Assembly: GCF_024055665.1 (NCBI RefSeq)
Contig: NZ_JAMXMC010000001.1
Location: 482,337-546,336, forward strand
Origin: Ideonella oryzae
GTDB lineage: Bacteria > Pseudomonadota > Gammaproteobacteria > Burkholderiales > Burkholderiaceae_C
Length of the DNA: 64,000 nucleotides
Reading direction: 5' to 3'
Shown here piece after piece: positions 35,874-44,495 of this stretch. The position numbers and the translations under genes were made by a program. The notes beneath the pieces are model-generated. The model saw only the letters and a program-made list of their open reading frames with translations, ran no database searches and was not told where the DNA came from. How positions within the stretch are numbered: the first letter of the stretch is position 1; the number at the start of each line of letters is the position of its first letter.

Positions 35874-37475
35874 TCACGCAGCGGACCGGGCCGGAAGACC
35901 CGTGGCACCGGACGGCCCATGGCCGCGCCAGGCACCCGCGGCCCAGGTGCTGGGCCACAGCCGGCAGGCCAGACGGGTGACCAGGTCGTCCACGTAGTAG
36001 CCGGCATAGGTCCAGCGGTGGGCAGCGGGCCACACCCCGCCGCGCCACTGCAGGGCCAGCAGCCCACCGTGCAGCGCCGCCATGCCGCACAGGGCCAGGA
36101 CACCCAACGCCAGATGCGGTTGGGCCGCCACGCCCAGCGGCAGTTGGTGCCCCAGCCACGCCAGGGCGGTGAGCCCGCACACGGTGCCCAGGCCGGTGAG
36201 CCCCCCCGACCAGACGGTCCCACGGCCACCAGCGGGCAGCCACAGCAGCGGCGACCAGGCCAGGGCCAGGATGGCCGTCCACCACAGCGGCCAGCTCGGC
36301 GCCCCACCCACCAGCCCATGCAGCCCCTGCAGCAGTGCCACGACCACCGCGGTGGACACCCAAGGTGCGGCCAGCAGGCTGGCGCGTGCCACGGGGCCCG
36401 GCGTGGCCAGCATGCGCTCGCGCGTCTCGCTCACCACGCTGGACGCGGCCAGGAAGTGGTGGGCCTTGTAGAGCGAATGGCCGATCAGGTGCAGCGCCGC
36501 CATGGGGTACAGGCCCAGCCCGCACTCCAGCACCAGAAAGCCCATTTGCGCCACGGTGGACCAGGCCAGCCGCACCTTGATGCTGATGCGGGTGAGCATG
36601 GCAAAGGCGGCCAGCAGCGCGCTGCCCAGGCCGGCCACCACCAGCAGGCCGCGGGCGGCGGGCGAGGCGTCCAGCCAGGGCGCAAAGCGGATCAGCACCA
36701 CCCCGCCCAGGTTCACCACCCCGGCATGCAGCAGCGCCGACACCGGGGTGGGCGCCTCCATCACCTGCAGCAGCCAGCCGTGCAGCGGCACCAGGGCCAT
36801 GCGCAGCACCACCGCCAGCGCCAGCGCCACCGCGGCCCAGGACATCCCTGGTGCGGCCGGCAGGGCCAGGGCTGCCGAGATGCGGCCACTGCCCACCGCA
36901 TGCCAGGCCAGCAGCGCGGCCAGCAGCAGCAGCACATCGGCCAGGCGGTCGCTCACCCGCTTCTTGTGAGCCGCCAACTGGGCAAAGGGCCGGTCCGGGT
37001 AGAAGCACAGCAAGCCGTGCAGGGCCTGGCCCAGTGCCATCCAGGCGGTGATCAGCAGCAGCCAATGGTCGGCCAGCAGCAGCAGGTGCACGGCAGCCAG
37101 CACGCCGGCCAGCCCCCGCACCGCCCGCCCCTGGCCCGGCTCACCCTGCAGGTAGCGTTGGGCAAAAGCACCGATCACGCCCGCCAGCGCCTGCACCAGC
37201 AGCGCCGCCCAGGCGGCCGGCAGGCTGGAGGCCAGCAACGGCAATGCTGGCGGCGCCATGCCCGCAGCGAGCAGCCCCACCGCGCCCACGGCCCCCACAC
37301 AGGACAGCGCGGCCGCCCCGCTCCAGAGGCGCCAGGCCCACCGGGCCGTGCCGCGGCCCAGGGGCGAGGCGGCCACCCCGGCCGCCGGCGCCATCAGCAG
37401 CAGGGGCGAGAGCACGCACAGGCTCAGGGCCCAGCCCCCCCAGGAGGACGACAAATGGACTTCGGTCACGGGCAT
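35874..37475 (-). CDS. dabB: DabB, proton-conducting membrane subunit of DAB
   Basis: A 533-residue polytopic membrane protein of the NuoL/MrpA proton-channel family, the partner of DabA. Over a dozen hydrophobic segments, a MEAPTPVSALLHAGVVN motif and a LIGHSLYKAHHFL segment with the conserved lysine and histidines are visible; these are the proton-path hallmarks. Together the pair is thought to couple cation flow to CO2 hydration and trapping as bicarbonate. Gap to dabA is 35 bp. A divergent LysR gene follows after 98 bp. Confidence 0.92.
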   Translation of the reverse strand: MPVTEVHLSSSWGGWALSLCVLSPLLLMAPAAGVAASPLGRGTARWAWRLWSGAAALSCVGAVGAVGLLAAGMAPPALPLLASSLPAAWAALLVQALAGVIGAFAQRYLQGEPGQGRAVRGLAGVLAAVHLLLLADHWLLLITAWMALGQALHGLLCFYPDRPFAQLAAHKKRVSDRLADVLLLLAALLAWHAVGSGRISAALALPAAPGMSWAAVALALAVVLRMALVPLHGWLLQVMEAPTPVSALLHAGVVNLGGVVLIRFAPWLDASPAARGLLVVAGLGSALLAAFAMLTRISIKVRLAWSTVAQMGFLVLECGLGLYPMAALHLIGHSLYKAHHFLAASSVVSETRERMLATPGPVARASLLAAPWVSTAVVVALLQGLHGLVGGAPSWPLWWTAILALAWSPLLWLPAGGRGTVWSGGLTGLGTVCGLTALAWLGHQLPLGVAAQPHLALGVLALCGMAALHGGLLALQWRGGVWPAAHRWTYAGYYVDDLVTRLACRLWPSTWAAGAWRGHGPSGATGLPARSAA

Positions 37476-37543
37476 CACACAGCGGCTCGGTTGGAACAGG
37501 CGCTATGGTGTTCACCCTAGTTCATTCTGTAAAATTCAATGAT

Positions 37544-37560
37544 CAGAACAATTCGTTCTG
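37544..37560. promoter_or_regulatory. LysR-type binding palindrome between dabB and its regulator
   Basis: CAGAAC-AATTC-GTTCTG, a perfect 6-bp inverted repeat in an AT-rich stretch, 14 bp before the LysR gene. A further half-site ATTCTG occurs at 37524-37529 on the dabB side, the two-site layout usual for LysR-type control of a divergent operon. Confidence 0.55.
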
Positions 37561-37573
37561 TTTAACGGAATCA

Positions 37574-38461
37574 ATGAACGTCGAGCAGCTGAATTTCCAC
37601 CACCTGTTCTACTTCTGGCGGGTGGCCCGGCTGGGGCACCTGACCCGGGCGGCCGAGGCCCTGCACACCTCGCAGTCGGCGCTGTCAGCCCAGATCCGCC
37701 AGCTGGAGGAGCGGCTGGGCGAGACGCTGTTCGACCGCCGGGGACGGCGGCTCGCGCTGACCGCCTCCGGTCAGCTGGTGCTGGCCTATGCCGACCAGAT
37801 CTTCGGCCTGGGCCAGGCCATGCTGGGTCGTCTGCAGGGCAGCGGCGACGGGGTGCAGCGCCTGCGCATCGGCAGCGTGGCCACGCTGTCGCGCAACTTC
37901 CAGGAAAACTGGCTGCGCCCCGCGCTGGAGGACCCCGCCGTCATGCTTTCGCTGGAATCGGGCACGCTGGAAGGCCTGGTGGCCCGGCTCAAGGCCCACC
38001 AGCTCGACGTGGTGCTGGCCAACGAGCCGGTGCCCACCACCGATCCCGATCACCCCCTGCACTGCCGGCTGGTGGGCAGCCAGTCCGTGTCACTGGTGGG
38101 CCCCACGGCCCGCTGGCAAGGCCGGCAGCTGCGCATCCCCGACGACCTGGGCGGGCTGGACATGGCCCTGCCCGGTCCGCGCCACGCACTGCGCGCTCAG
38201 TTCGACGCCCTGTGCCAGGCCGCCGGCGTGCGCCCGCGCATCCGCGCCGAGGTGGACGACATGGCCATGCTGCGTCTGCTCGCACGCGACAGTGGCTGGC
38301 TTGCCCTGCTGCCCGAGGTGGTGGTGCAGGACGAGCTCAAGAGCGGCCTGCTGAGCGTGACCGGCCGCAGCGAGCCCTTGCGGGAGAGCTTCTACGCCAT
38401 CACCGCGCCGCACCGCCTGCGGCCCCAGGCGCTCGATGGGCTGCTGAACCCGCTGCGTTGA
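37574..38461 (+). CDS. LysR-family regulator (NhaR-like) of the DAB operon
   Basis: A 295-residue LysR regulator. The winged helix-turn-helix spans about residues 5-65 (RAAEALHTSQSALSAQIRQLE) and the opening NFHHLFYFWRVARLG resembles NhaR. The C-terminal domain is a periplasmic-binding-like effector domain. Divergent placement beside dabBA makes control of inorganic-carbon uptake likely; NhaR-type relatives respond to sodium or pH, which would fit a cation-coupled pump (inference). Confidence 0.9.
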   Translation: MNVEQLNFHHLFYFWRVARLGHLTRAAEALHTSQSALSAQIRQLEERLGETLFDRRGRRLALTASGQLVLAYADQIFGLGQAMLGRLQGSGDGVQRLRIGSVATLSRNFQENWLRPALEDPAVMLSLESGTLEGLVARLKAHQLDVVLANEPVPTTDPDHPLHCRLVGSQSVSLVGPTARWQGRQLRIPDDLGGLDMALPGPRHALRAQFDALCQAAGVRPRIRAEVDDMAMLRLLARDSGWLALLPEVVVQDELKSGLLSVTGRSEPLRESFYAITAPHRLRPQALDGLLNPLR

Positions 38462-38524
38462 AGGGGGCGGCCCTGGCCAGACAGCTGAGGTAGGCTAGGC
38501 GCATCGCCATCTTGATGAAGGCCC

Positions 38525-38857
38525 ATGATGAAAACTTCGACCGCTCTCGTCGTGTCTTCCTGGCTGTGCTGGTCCTGCCTGACGCCTTGTCTGGCGGCCG
38601 AGCCTGAAACGCAGTCGCCCGGGGTTGTCCAGAAGGTGGAACATGCCATCGAGCGCGGTGCCGAAGCCGCTGCGAGTGGCGTTCAGCGTGGGGTCAAGGC
38701 GGCTGCGCATGGCATCGAACGGGCCGCCAGTGCCACGGCCCACGGCGTCCGTGCCGCGGCCGGAGGCGTCGCCCACGGGGCCAGTGCCGCCGCACACGGC
38801 GTGGACGCGGCCGCCAGCAAGGTCCAGGGCGTGGTCGCCCCCGCCTCCCACCCATGA
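38525..38857 (+). CDS. Small exported Ala/His-rich repeat protein
   Basis: A 110-residue exported protein with a signal peptide ending near CLAAE. The mature part repeats AAAHGxxxAAS-like units of about 11 residues, predicted as a long amphipathic helix resembling apolipoprotein or LEA-type repeats. Two adjacent ATGs (38525 and 38528) are possible starts with AAGG upstream. Its stop overlaps the start of the GFA-family gene (ATGA). No family recognised; an envelope stress role is only a guess. Confidence 0.65.
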   Translation: MMKTSTALVVSSWLCWSCLTPCLAAEPETQSPGVVQKVEHAIERGAEAAASGVQRGVKAAAHGIERAASATAHGVRAAAGGVAHGASAAAHGVDAAASKVQGVVAPASHP

Positions 38858-39255
38858 CCACGCCCACCCGCCTGGCCAGTTGCAGCTGCGGTCAGCTGAC
38901 CGCCACCGTTCAAGGCGACCCGATCCGCGTGGCCGTCTGCCACTGCCTGACCTGCCAGCGGCGCACGGGCAGCGTGTTCGGCGCGCAGGCCCGCTTTCCG
39001 CGGGAGGCGGTCCGCACCGCCGGGACCGGCCGCACCTACACACGGACCGGTGACGAAGGTGGCCAGTGCCGCTTCACCTTCTGCCCCGAATGCGGCGCCA
39101 CCGTTTTCTACAGCATGGCCGACCAGGACGACTTTGTCGGCATCCCGGTGGGTGCGTTCGCAGACCCGGCCTTCCCCGGGCCCGCCTTGTCGGTGTACGA
39201 GGAGCGCATGCACAGCTGGGTGACGATGCCGCAGGGCGTGGCGCACATCGTCTAG
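38854..39255 (+). CDS. GFA-family zinc-binding protein
   Basis: A 133-residue protein of the glutathione-dependent formaldehyde-activating (GFA)/CENP-V fold. Zinc ligands are complete: Cys10 and Cys12, Cys29-x-Cys31-x2-Cys34 (CHCLTC) and Cys77-x2-Cys80 (CPEC). Glutathione activity cannot be read from sequence, and many family members have unknown substrates. It starts inside the stop codon of the small repeat protein, so the two are translated together. Confidence 0.88.
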   Translation: MTTPTRLASCSCGQLTATVQGDPIRVAVCHCLTCQRRTGSVFGAQARFPREAVRTAGTGRTYTRTGDEGGQCRFTFCPECGATVFYSMADQDDFVGIPVGAFADPAFPGPALSVYEERMHSWVTMPQGVAHIV

Positions 39256-39270
39256 CCTGGCGCGCGCCGC

Positions 39271-40566
39271 TCAGTCGCCCGCCAGCAAGCCCCAGGCCGC
39301 CAGCGCCATCACCTGCGCCGACAACACCATGTCGCGGATGCCCACGTACTCGTCAGGCTGGTGGGCCAGGGCCAGCAGGCCGGGGCCGTAGGCGATGCAG
39401 TCGCGCAGGCGGCCGATGCGGTCGATGTGCTTCTGGTCGTAGGTGCCGGGCGAGCAGACGAAGCGGGCCTCCCGGCCCAGCACCTCCTGCACCGCACGGG
39501 CGGTGTCGCGCGCCACGGGGCGCTCACGCTCGGTCAGCACCGGGGCCACCGAGAACAGCTCGCGCAGCCCGTAGTCGAAGTTCGGCCGTTCGGCCTTCAG
39601 GCCATCGAGCAGGCCCACCACCTCGCCGCGCACGCTCTCCAGGCTCTCCTCGGCCAGGAAGCGGCGGTCGATCACCAGGCGGCAGCTGTCGGGCACGCAG
39701 GGCGCAGGCAGCTGGTCGCCCTCGGGCTCGGCCTGGCCACCGTGCAGGGAATTGAAGTTGACGGTGGACTGACGCGCCATCTCGGGCACCACCGGCATGG
39801 TGGTGTGGCGCGCCGCCAGCGCAGGGATGAGGTCGCGCTCGAAGCGCTCCAGCACCGCGCCCATGTGGCGCACCGCGCAATCACCCAGGAAGGGCATGGA
39901 GCCGTGGGCGATACGACCGCGGGTCTCGATCTCGGCCCACCAGACGCCGCGGTGGCCGATGCAGACCTGGTCCACCTCCAGCGGCTCGGGGATGATGACG
40001 TGGTCCACCCGCGGCTGGCTGAACCAGCCGCGCTCGGCCAGGTAGGCCACGCCGCCATAGCCGCCGGATTCCTCGTCCACGGTGCCGCTGATCTCGATCG
40101 CCCCGGGCAGGCCCAGGCCGCTGTCGATCAGGGCTTCCGCGGCGATGATGGCCGCGGCAATGCCGCCCTTCATGTCGCTGCTGCCGCGGCCGTAGAGCCG
40201 GCCGTCCTTCACCACGCCGGCGAAGGGGTCGACCGTCCAGCCCTCACCCGGCAGCACCACGTCGATGTGGCCGTTGAAATGCACGCAGGGGCCGGGGCCG
40301 AAGGTCTTGCGGGCGATGACGTTCCAGCGCGGGTATCGGTCGCTGTCGCCGGGCGCGCCCTCGCCGCGCACATAGCTCACCTCGAAACCACGCCGCGCCA
40401 GACGCTGGCCGATCAGCTCGGCGCAGGGGCGGTAGGCCTCCCCCGGCGGGTTGATGGTGGGGATGCGCACCAGGGCGCGGGCCAGGTCCACCAGCTCGTC
40501 CTCGCGGGCCTCGATGGCCTCCAGCAGGGCGAGGCGGCGCGGGTCATCGGCAGTGGGGAAACTCAT
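39271..40566 (-). CDS. M20-family deacylase (ArgE/DapE type)
   Basis: A 431-residue zinc amidohydrolase of the M20 family. Metal ligands appear in order: His in FNGHIDVV, Asp in GRGSSDMKGG, the Glu-Glu pair in GTVDEESGGYG, Glu in IPEPLEVD, and a C-terminal His in TYDQKHIDR. Family enzymes remove acyl groups from amino acids such as acetylornithine or succinyl-diaminopimelate; no biosynthetic neighbours point to either. In-frame ATGs 9 bp upstream and a TTG/ATG near 40632 exist; ATG 40566 is chosen as the start of conserved sequence. Confidence 0.88.
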   Translation of the reverse strand: MSFPTADDPRRLALLEAIEAREDELVDLARALVRIPTINPPGEAYRPCAELIGQRLARRGFEVSYVRGEGAPGDSDRYPRWNVIARKTFGPGPCVHFNGHIDVVLPGEGWTVDPFAGVVKDGRLYGRGSSDMKGGIAAAIIAAEALIDSGLGLPGAIEISGTVDEESGGYGGVAYLAERGWFSQPRVDHVIIPEPLEVDQVCIGHRGVWWAEIETRGRIAHGSMPFLGDCAVRHMGAVLERFERDLIPALAARHTTMPVVPEMARQSTVNFNSLHGGQAEPEGDQLPAPCVPDSCRLVIDRRFLAEESLESVRGEVVGLLDGLKAERPNFDYGLRELFSVAPVLTERERPVARDTARAVQEVLGREARFVCSPGTYDQKHIDRIGRLRDCIAYGPGLLALAHQPDEYVGIRDMVLSAQVMALAAWGLLAGD

Positions 40567-40704
40567 GGCATGCATTGCGGAACAGGCGGCGGTGCGCCAG
40601 TATCCCGCCACGGTGTGCGATTGATCCAGCACACGCCGCGCGGACGCTGCCGACGTATCTTGTCTGCGTGAACCGGGGGATCTTCAACGCACGGAGGACA
40701 GAAG

Positions 40705-41103
40705 ATGAAATCGCACACCTTGGTGGTTGCCGCGCTGGCCCTGATGGGGCTGGGGGTTTCTCTCACCGCAGGAGCCCAGCCCGCGCCGATGGCTTCCGCA
40801 CCGGGCGCGTCTGCCCCCGGGATGGGAACGGGCATGGGCATGGGGCCCGGGAAAGGGGCTCGCATGGGCCCAGGCGCCCAGCGCGGTGGCATGTATGGCC
40901 CGAAGTACACCCCGGGCTGGTCGGTGATGACGGACGCCGAGCGGGCCGAACACCGGACCCGGATGCAGTCCTTCACGAACCGGGCCGATTGCCAGGCCTA
41001 CGTGACGGAACACCACGCCCAGATGGCCGAGCGAATGAAGCAGCAGGGCGGACAACCGATGCCGCAGCCCCGGCGGGATCCCTGCGCCACACTGAAGCCT
41101 TGA
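40705..41103 (+). CDS. Small exported Met/Gly/Pro-rich protein
   Basis: A 132-residue exported protein with a signal peptide ending near TAGAQ. A low-complexity Gly/Met/Pro/Ala region (about 25-65) is followed by a helical domain with WSVMTDAERAEHRTRM, a pattern seen in unnamed periplasmic proteins of beta-proteobacteria. Two cysteines (in DCQAY and DPCAT) may form a disulphide. AGGA precedes the ATG. No function recognised. Confidence 0.7.
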   Translation: MKSHTLVVAALALMGLGVSLTAGAQPAPMASAPGASAPGMGTGMGMGPGKGARMGPGAQRGGMYGPKYTPGWSVMTDAERAEHRTRMQSFTNRADCQAYVTEHHAQMAERMKQQGGQPMPQPRRDPCATLKP

Positions 41104-41127
41104 CAGGGCCTTCCCATCAGGGGCCCG

Positions 41128-41145
41128 GCCCGGCTCAGGCCGGGC
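41128..41145. terminator. Stem-loop between convergent genes
   Basis: GCCCGGC-TCAG-GCCGGGC, a perfect 7-bp stem with a 4-nt loop covering the fdxA stop codon and lying 25 bp after the stop of the 40705 gene. There is no T-run on either side, so intrinsic termination is uncertain. Confidence 0.35.
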
Positions 41146-41464
41146 TGATCAGCAGGTGCAGTTTGTCGGACACGCCAGCCCACTGTCCATGCTCGGGCAG
41201 GGGCGGCTGGCGCCGGGTGATCGACGGCCACTGCTGCGCCGCCTGGGCATTGATCGCGATGTAAGGCCGCTGGGCCTGCGTCGCTTCGCTGGCGTTGACG
41301 ATGGCGTCCACCGGGCACTGCGGCACGCACACCGAGCAGTCGATGCAGCCGGCTGGGTCGATGGCCAGGAAGTTGGGGCCCTCGACGAAACAATCCATGG
41401 GACAGACTTCGACGCAGTCGGTGTATTTGCACTGGACACAGGGCTCGGTGACGATGAAAGGCAT
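41135..41464 (-). CDS. fdxA: Seven-iron ferredoxin FdxA
   Basis: A 109-residue ferredoxin with one [3Fe-4S] and one [4Fe-4S] cluster. Cysteines at 9, 17 and 50 fit the 3Fe cluster and those at 21, 40, 43 and 46 the 4Fe cluster, the Azotobacter FdI arrangement; Cys12 and Cys25 are extra. The length and the long C-terminal tail match the proteobacterial FdxA type. It is a cytoplasmic electron carrier; its partners are not in the window. Confidence 0.95.
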   Translation of the reverse strand: MPFIVTEPCVQCKYTDCVEVCPMDCFVEGPNFLAIDPAGCIDCSVCVPQCPVDAIVNASEATQAQRPYIAINAQAAQQWPSITRRQPPLPEHGQWAGVSDKLHLLISPA

Positions 41465-41494
41465 GGGGCGATTGTCGGGCGACTCGAATGCCCT

Positions 41495-42310
41495 TCAGAT
41501 CGGCTGGCCCAAAGCCGGTGGCGCGGCCGACCACAGCACCGAGGTCATGCCCATCGAGCCCTGCACCACGTCCGTCAGAAACTGCAGCGTGTCACCCTCG
41601 CGGCGCAAGGCCGAGGTGTAGAGCAGCGGCAGGTAATGCTCCGCCGTGGGCACGGCGAGCTGTGCGTCAGTGTCCTGTGAACCCCAGTCCGTCAGCGCCG
41701 GCAGGTCTTGTGCAGTCAGCTGCTGCTTGACCCGCTCGGTGAAGCGGATCGCCCAGTCGAATGGCGTGGCGTCGTGGAAGTCATAGAGCGGCAGGTTGTG
41801 GACGATGTTGCCGCTGCCGACGATGAGCACGCCCTCGTCGCGCAGTGGCAGCAGCTGCCGGGCCAGCGCCCGGTGCCAGGCGGCGCTCTGCGTGGTGTCC
41901 AGGCTCAGTTGCACAACCGGAATGTCGGCCTGGGGGTACATGGGCATCAGCACGCTCCAGGCGCCGTGGTCCAGCCCCCGGCCAGCGTCCAGGCGCACCC
42001 GCTGCGGTGCCAGCAGCTCGGCCACCCGCCGCGCCAGCGCCGCGCTGCCCGGCGCGGCGTAGTGCACGTCGAACAAGGCCTTCGGGAAGCCGTAGAAGTC
42101 GTGGATGGTCTCAGGCGTGGATGTGGCGGTCACATAGACGCCCCGGGTCTCCCAGTGGGCCGACACGCACAGGATGGCCCGCGGTCGCGGCAGCGCCGCC
42201 CCCAGCGCCGCCCAGGCCCGGCGGAAGGGGTTGTCCGTGATGGCATTCAGGGGCGAGCCGTGGCCGATGAACAGGACGGGCATCGACGGGCTTGACGAGG
42301 GCTGGGTCAT
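41495..42310 (-). CDS. ygiD: DODA-type extradiol ring-cleavage dioxygenase (YgiD-like)
   Basis: A 271-residue enzyme of the LigB/DODA family resembling E. coli YgiD, a zinc-dependent 4,5-DOPA-extradiol-dioxygenase. Metal ligands are visible in FIGHGSP near the N terminus, the His of DHGAWSV and the VSAHWET segment. A strong ribosome site is lacking. It is followed leftward by fdxA after 30 bp, but co-function is unproven. Confidence 0.88.
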   Translation of the reverse strand: MTQPSSSPSMPVLFIGHGSPLNAITDNPFRRAWAALGAALPRPRAILCVSAHWETRGVYVTATSTPETIHDFYGFPKALFDVHYAAPGSAALARRVAELLAPQRVRLDAGRGLDHGAWSVLMPMYPQADIPVVQLSLDTTQSAAWHRALARQLLPLRDEGVLIVGSGNIVHNLPLYDFHDATPFDWAIRFTERVKQQLTAQDLPALTDWGSQDTDAQLAVPTAEHYLPLLYTSALRREGDTLQFLTDVVQGSMGMTSVLWSAAPPALGQPI

Positions 42311-42345
42311 CTTGTGCAAGGCCTCCGGCGGCGGTGTGAAGCAGC

Positions 42346-42936
42346 TCAGTGGGACAGGCCGATCTGCCGCATGAACTCGGCGTTGTCCCAGAACAGGTAT
42401 TCCTCGAACATGATGCCGTCCTTGTTCCAGTGGCCGATCGTGGCCATCGGGATGCGGTAGGCCTTGCCGGTGGGCGGGATCACCTTGCCGTCGGCCAGCA
42501 CCATCGGTTGGGTGAAGGTGCCTTCCAGCCAACCGACCACGGCCGTCCACTGGGCATCGGCCGTGCCAAAGCGCACCGAGTGCTCCCTGATGCGGTTGTC
42601 CGGCGCAAAGGTCCACATGTACTTCAGGTCGTCGATGTGCTTCTGGATGCCCTGGGTGGTGTGCCCATCCGGCCAGTGCACGATCACGTCCGGGCTGTGG
42701 GTCTTGTGCAGATCCTGCCACTGCTGATTCGTGTAGACACGAAAATCCAGGTCGTCAAAGTTGGCCAGGTTGCGGACCAGTTCTGGCGGCACGCTGGGGG
42801 TGGCGGGCACCGCTTGCCCGACCTGGGTGCCCGGCCAGGCGTCGGCCGGAGCCGCAGGCTCCGCGGCGTTGACGGAAGCGGCCAGCGTGGCCATGGACAG
42901 GGACAGCAGAGCGGCCAGGGTGTGAAGACGTGTCAT
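42346..42936 (-). CDS. Exported SnoaL-like (ester cyclase-type) protein
   Basis: A 196-residue exported protein. The signal peptide runs to about SVNAAE. The mature part has the NTF2/SnoaL-like cone-fold pattern: DFRVYTNQQWQDLHKTHSPDV, VHWPDGHTT, and a C-terminal KDGIMFEEYLFWDN strand. Such proteins are often isomerases or binding proteins with unknown ligands. The start at 42936 begins the signal peptide; the reading back to 43041 adds a non-signal leader. It lies 35 bp upstream of the DODA gene on the same strand. Confidence 0.8.
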   Translation of the reverse strand: MTRLHTLAALLSLSMATLAASVNAAEPAAPADAWPGTQVGQAVPATPSVPPELVRNLANFDDLDFRVYTNQQWQDLHKTHSPDVIVHWPDGHTTQGIQKHIDDLKYMWTFAPDNRIREHSVRFGTADAQWTAVVGWLEGTFTQPMVLADGKVIPPTGKAYRIPMATIGHWNKDGIMFEEYLFWDNAEFMRQIGLSH

Positions 42937-43127
42937 GTGAATCCTCGACAGCAGAAGTGGGGGAGTGAGCTCACTGTATTGACACACCATCAATGGATAA
43001 ACACTGTTTCCGTGGATGGATTGAACACAATATCGTGACAATCAGGTCTTCCCTCGGCCGGCCCCCCACCGCTGCCGGCCTGCTGAGCGACACTGCCGCC
43101 CTGAACACCAACACCAGGGAGACCGAC

Positions 43128-43988
43128 ATGCCCCCCACCGACTGGACCGCTGAGATCCGGACCGCCGCCCAACGCGCGCAGGCCCAGGGCGCCATGGTGC
43201 GGCTGGTGAGCGAGACACATGCCGTGCAGCAGGAGGGGCTGGATTTCCTCGTCTCCCACCTGTCCTCGCTCAGCCTGAAGGACCTGGCCAAGATCCTGCA
43301 GCAGAACACCGGCGCCAACCCCTTCCTGCCCTACGAGCCGGCGATGTTCGTGGCCGATCTGTCGGACACCCATGTGCTGCTGCTCAACAAGTTCCCGATC
43401 TTCCCGGATCACGCGATGGCCGTGACCCGGCGCTTCATGCTCCAGACGGGCGAACTGGAGCCCAGCGACTTCGACGCGGTGGCCTGCTCGGTGCTGGGCA
43501 CCGGGGATGCGGTCTTCATGTTCAACGGTGGCAAGCGTGCCGGTGCCAGCCAGCCCCATCGGCATGTGCACATCCTGCCCAGCCACCAGCTGCCGCTGAT
43601 GCGGCACTTTCCGGTCGACGCGGCACCGGGCACCCTGCAGCAGTTGCCCTTCTTCGGCTTTGTGCATGCCTACCTGCCGCTGGACGCGCGGCTGCCGGTG
43701 GCCGAATGGGCCCAGCAGTTGCAGCACGCCGTGCAGACGGGCTTTGCCCACTGCGGTCTGGCGCCCCATCTGGGTGAACTGCCGCCCTACAACCTGCTGG
43801 GTTCGCGCCAGGGCGTGCTGCTGGTGCCCCGGCGGTGCGAGCACTGGAGCGACGGCACCCACAGCCTGTCCATCCATGCCTTGAACTTCGGCGGCTGGGT
43901 GGGGGTGAAGGGACCGGAGCAAATCGAGCCGGCTTGCCAGGCAGGCTTGATGAACCTGCTAAACGCCGTGACCCAGCCACGGGACTGA
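43128..43988 (+). CDS. Ap4A phosphorylase (ATP adenylyltransferase) family protein
   Basis: A 286-residue protein of the Apa1/Apa2 branch of the HIT superfamily, which splits diadenosine tetraphosphate with phosphate to ATP and ADP. The catalytic HIT motif is SQPHRHVHILP, and the C-terminal DUF4922-like domain follows. GGGAG lies 8 bp before the ATG; earlier in-frame starts have no ribosome site. It is divergent from the SnoaL-like gene with a 191-bp gap that contains TTGACA at 42979 but no convincing -10. Confidence 0.88.
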   Translation: MPPTDWTAEIRTAAQRAQAQGAMVRLVSETHAVQQEGLDFLVSHLSSLSLKDLAKILQQNTGANPFLPYEPAMFVADLSDTHVLLLNKFPIFPDHAMAVTRRFMLQTGELEPSDFDAVACSVLGTGDAVFMFNGGKRAGASQPHRHVHILPSHQLPLMRHFPVDAAPGTLQQLPFFGFVHAYLPLDARLPVAEWAQQLQHAVQTGFAHCGLAPHLGELPPYNLLGSRQGVLLVPRRCEHWSDGTHSLSIHALNFGGWVGVKGPEQIEPACQAGLMNLLNAVTQPRD

Positions 43989-43999
43989 GCCGACCCCTT

Positions 44000-44491
44000 T
44001 CAGCCGCAGGCCGCCGCCAGTGCGGGGGCCGAAGGCGACACCAGCTCGGTCAGCCGCCAGCTGCCATCGGTCTGCAGATGCCAGGTCGCATCGAAGCTGC
44101 CCACCGCCGTGACCTTGTCGCCCAGGGTCTTGAGCCTGCCACTCTGATGGGCCACGCCATCTTGCGCGCGGGTGCGTTCGGGTGCGAACTCGCATTCGAA
44201 CACCCAGCGGCCGGCCAGCAGACGCAGTTGATCCTGGATGGCGTCCCGCCCCACCAATGCCGGCTGCTCGCCGGGGCGCCAGGTGGCCTGGGCCTCGAAC
44301 ATCTGCGCCGTGACGGCCGGGTCGCGCGCCTTCATGCGCCGGCCCAGTTCGGACGCCGCATCCTCCACGGCCCGCTGGTCGGCGGTCAACGCGTCATAGG
44401 CCCAGCGGGCCGATCGCACCACCACGAAGCCACAGCCCGCCTGGCTCAGACACAGACCCGCCATCCCGGCCCACCACCACGCATGTTTCAT
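44000..44491 (-). CDS. Putative lipoprotein with SnoaL-like domain
   Basis: A 163-residue protein with a short signal peptide ending in the lipobox-like SQAGC. The mature chain has the nuclear-transport-factor-2 fold pattern: an opening helix DQRAVEDAASELGRRMKARD and strand-rich end DGSWRLTELVSP. Function unknown. It lies 4 bp after the LysR gene and is probably co-transcribed with it. Confidence 0.72.
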   Translation of the reverse strand: MKHAWWWAGMAGLCLSQAGCGFVVVRSARWAYDALTADQRAVEDAASELGRRMKARDPAVTAQMFEAQATWRPGEQPALVGRDAIQDQLRLLAGRWVFECEFAPERTRAQDGVAHQSGRLKTLGDKVTAVGSFDATWHLQTDGSWRLTELVSPSAPALAAACG

Positions 44492-44495
44492 GGGC

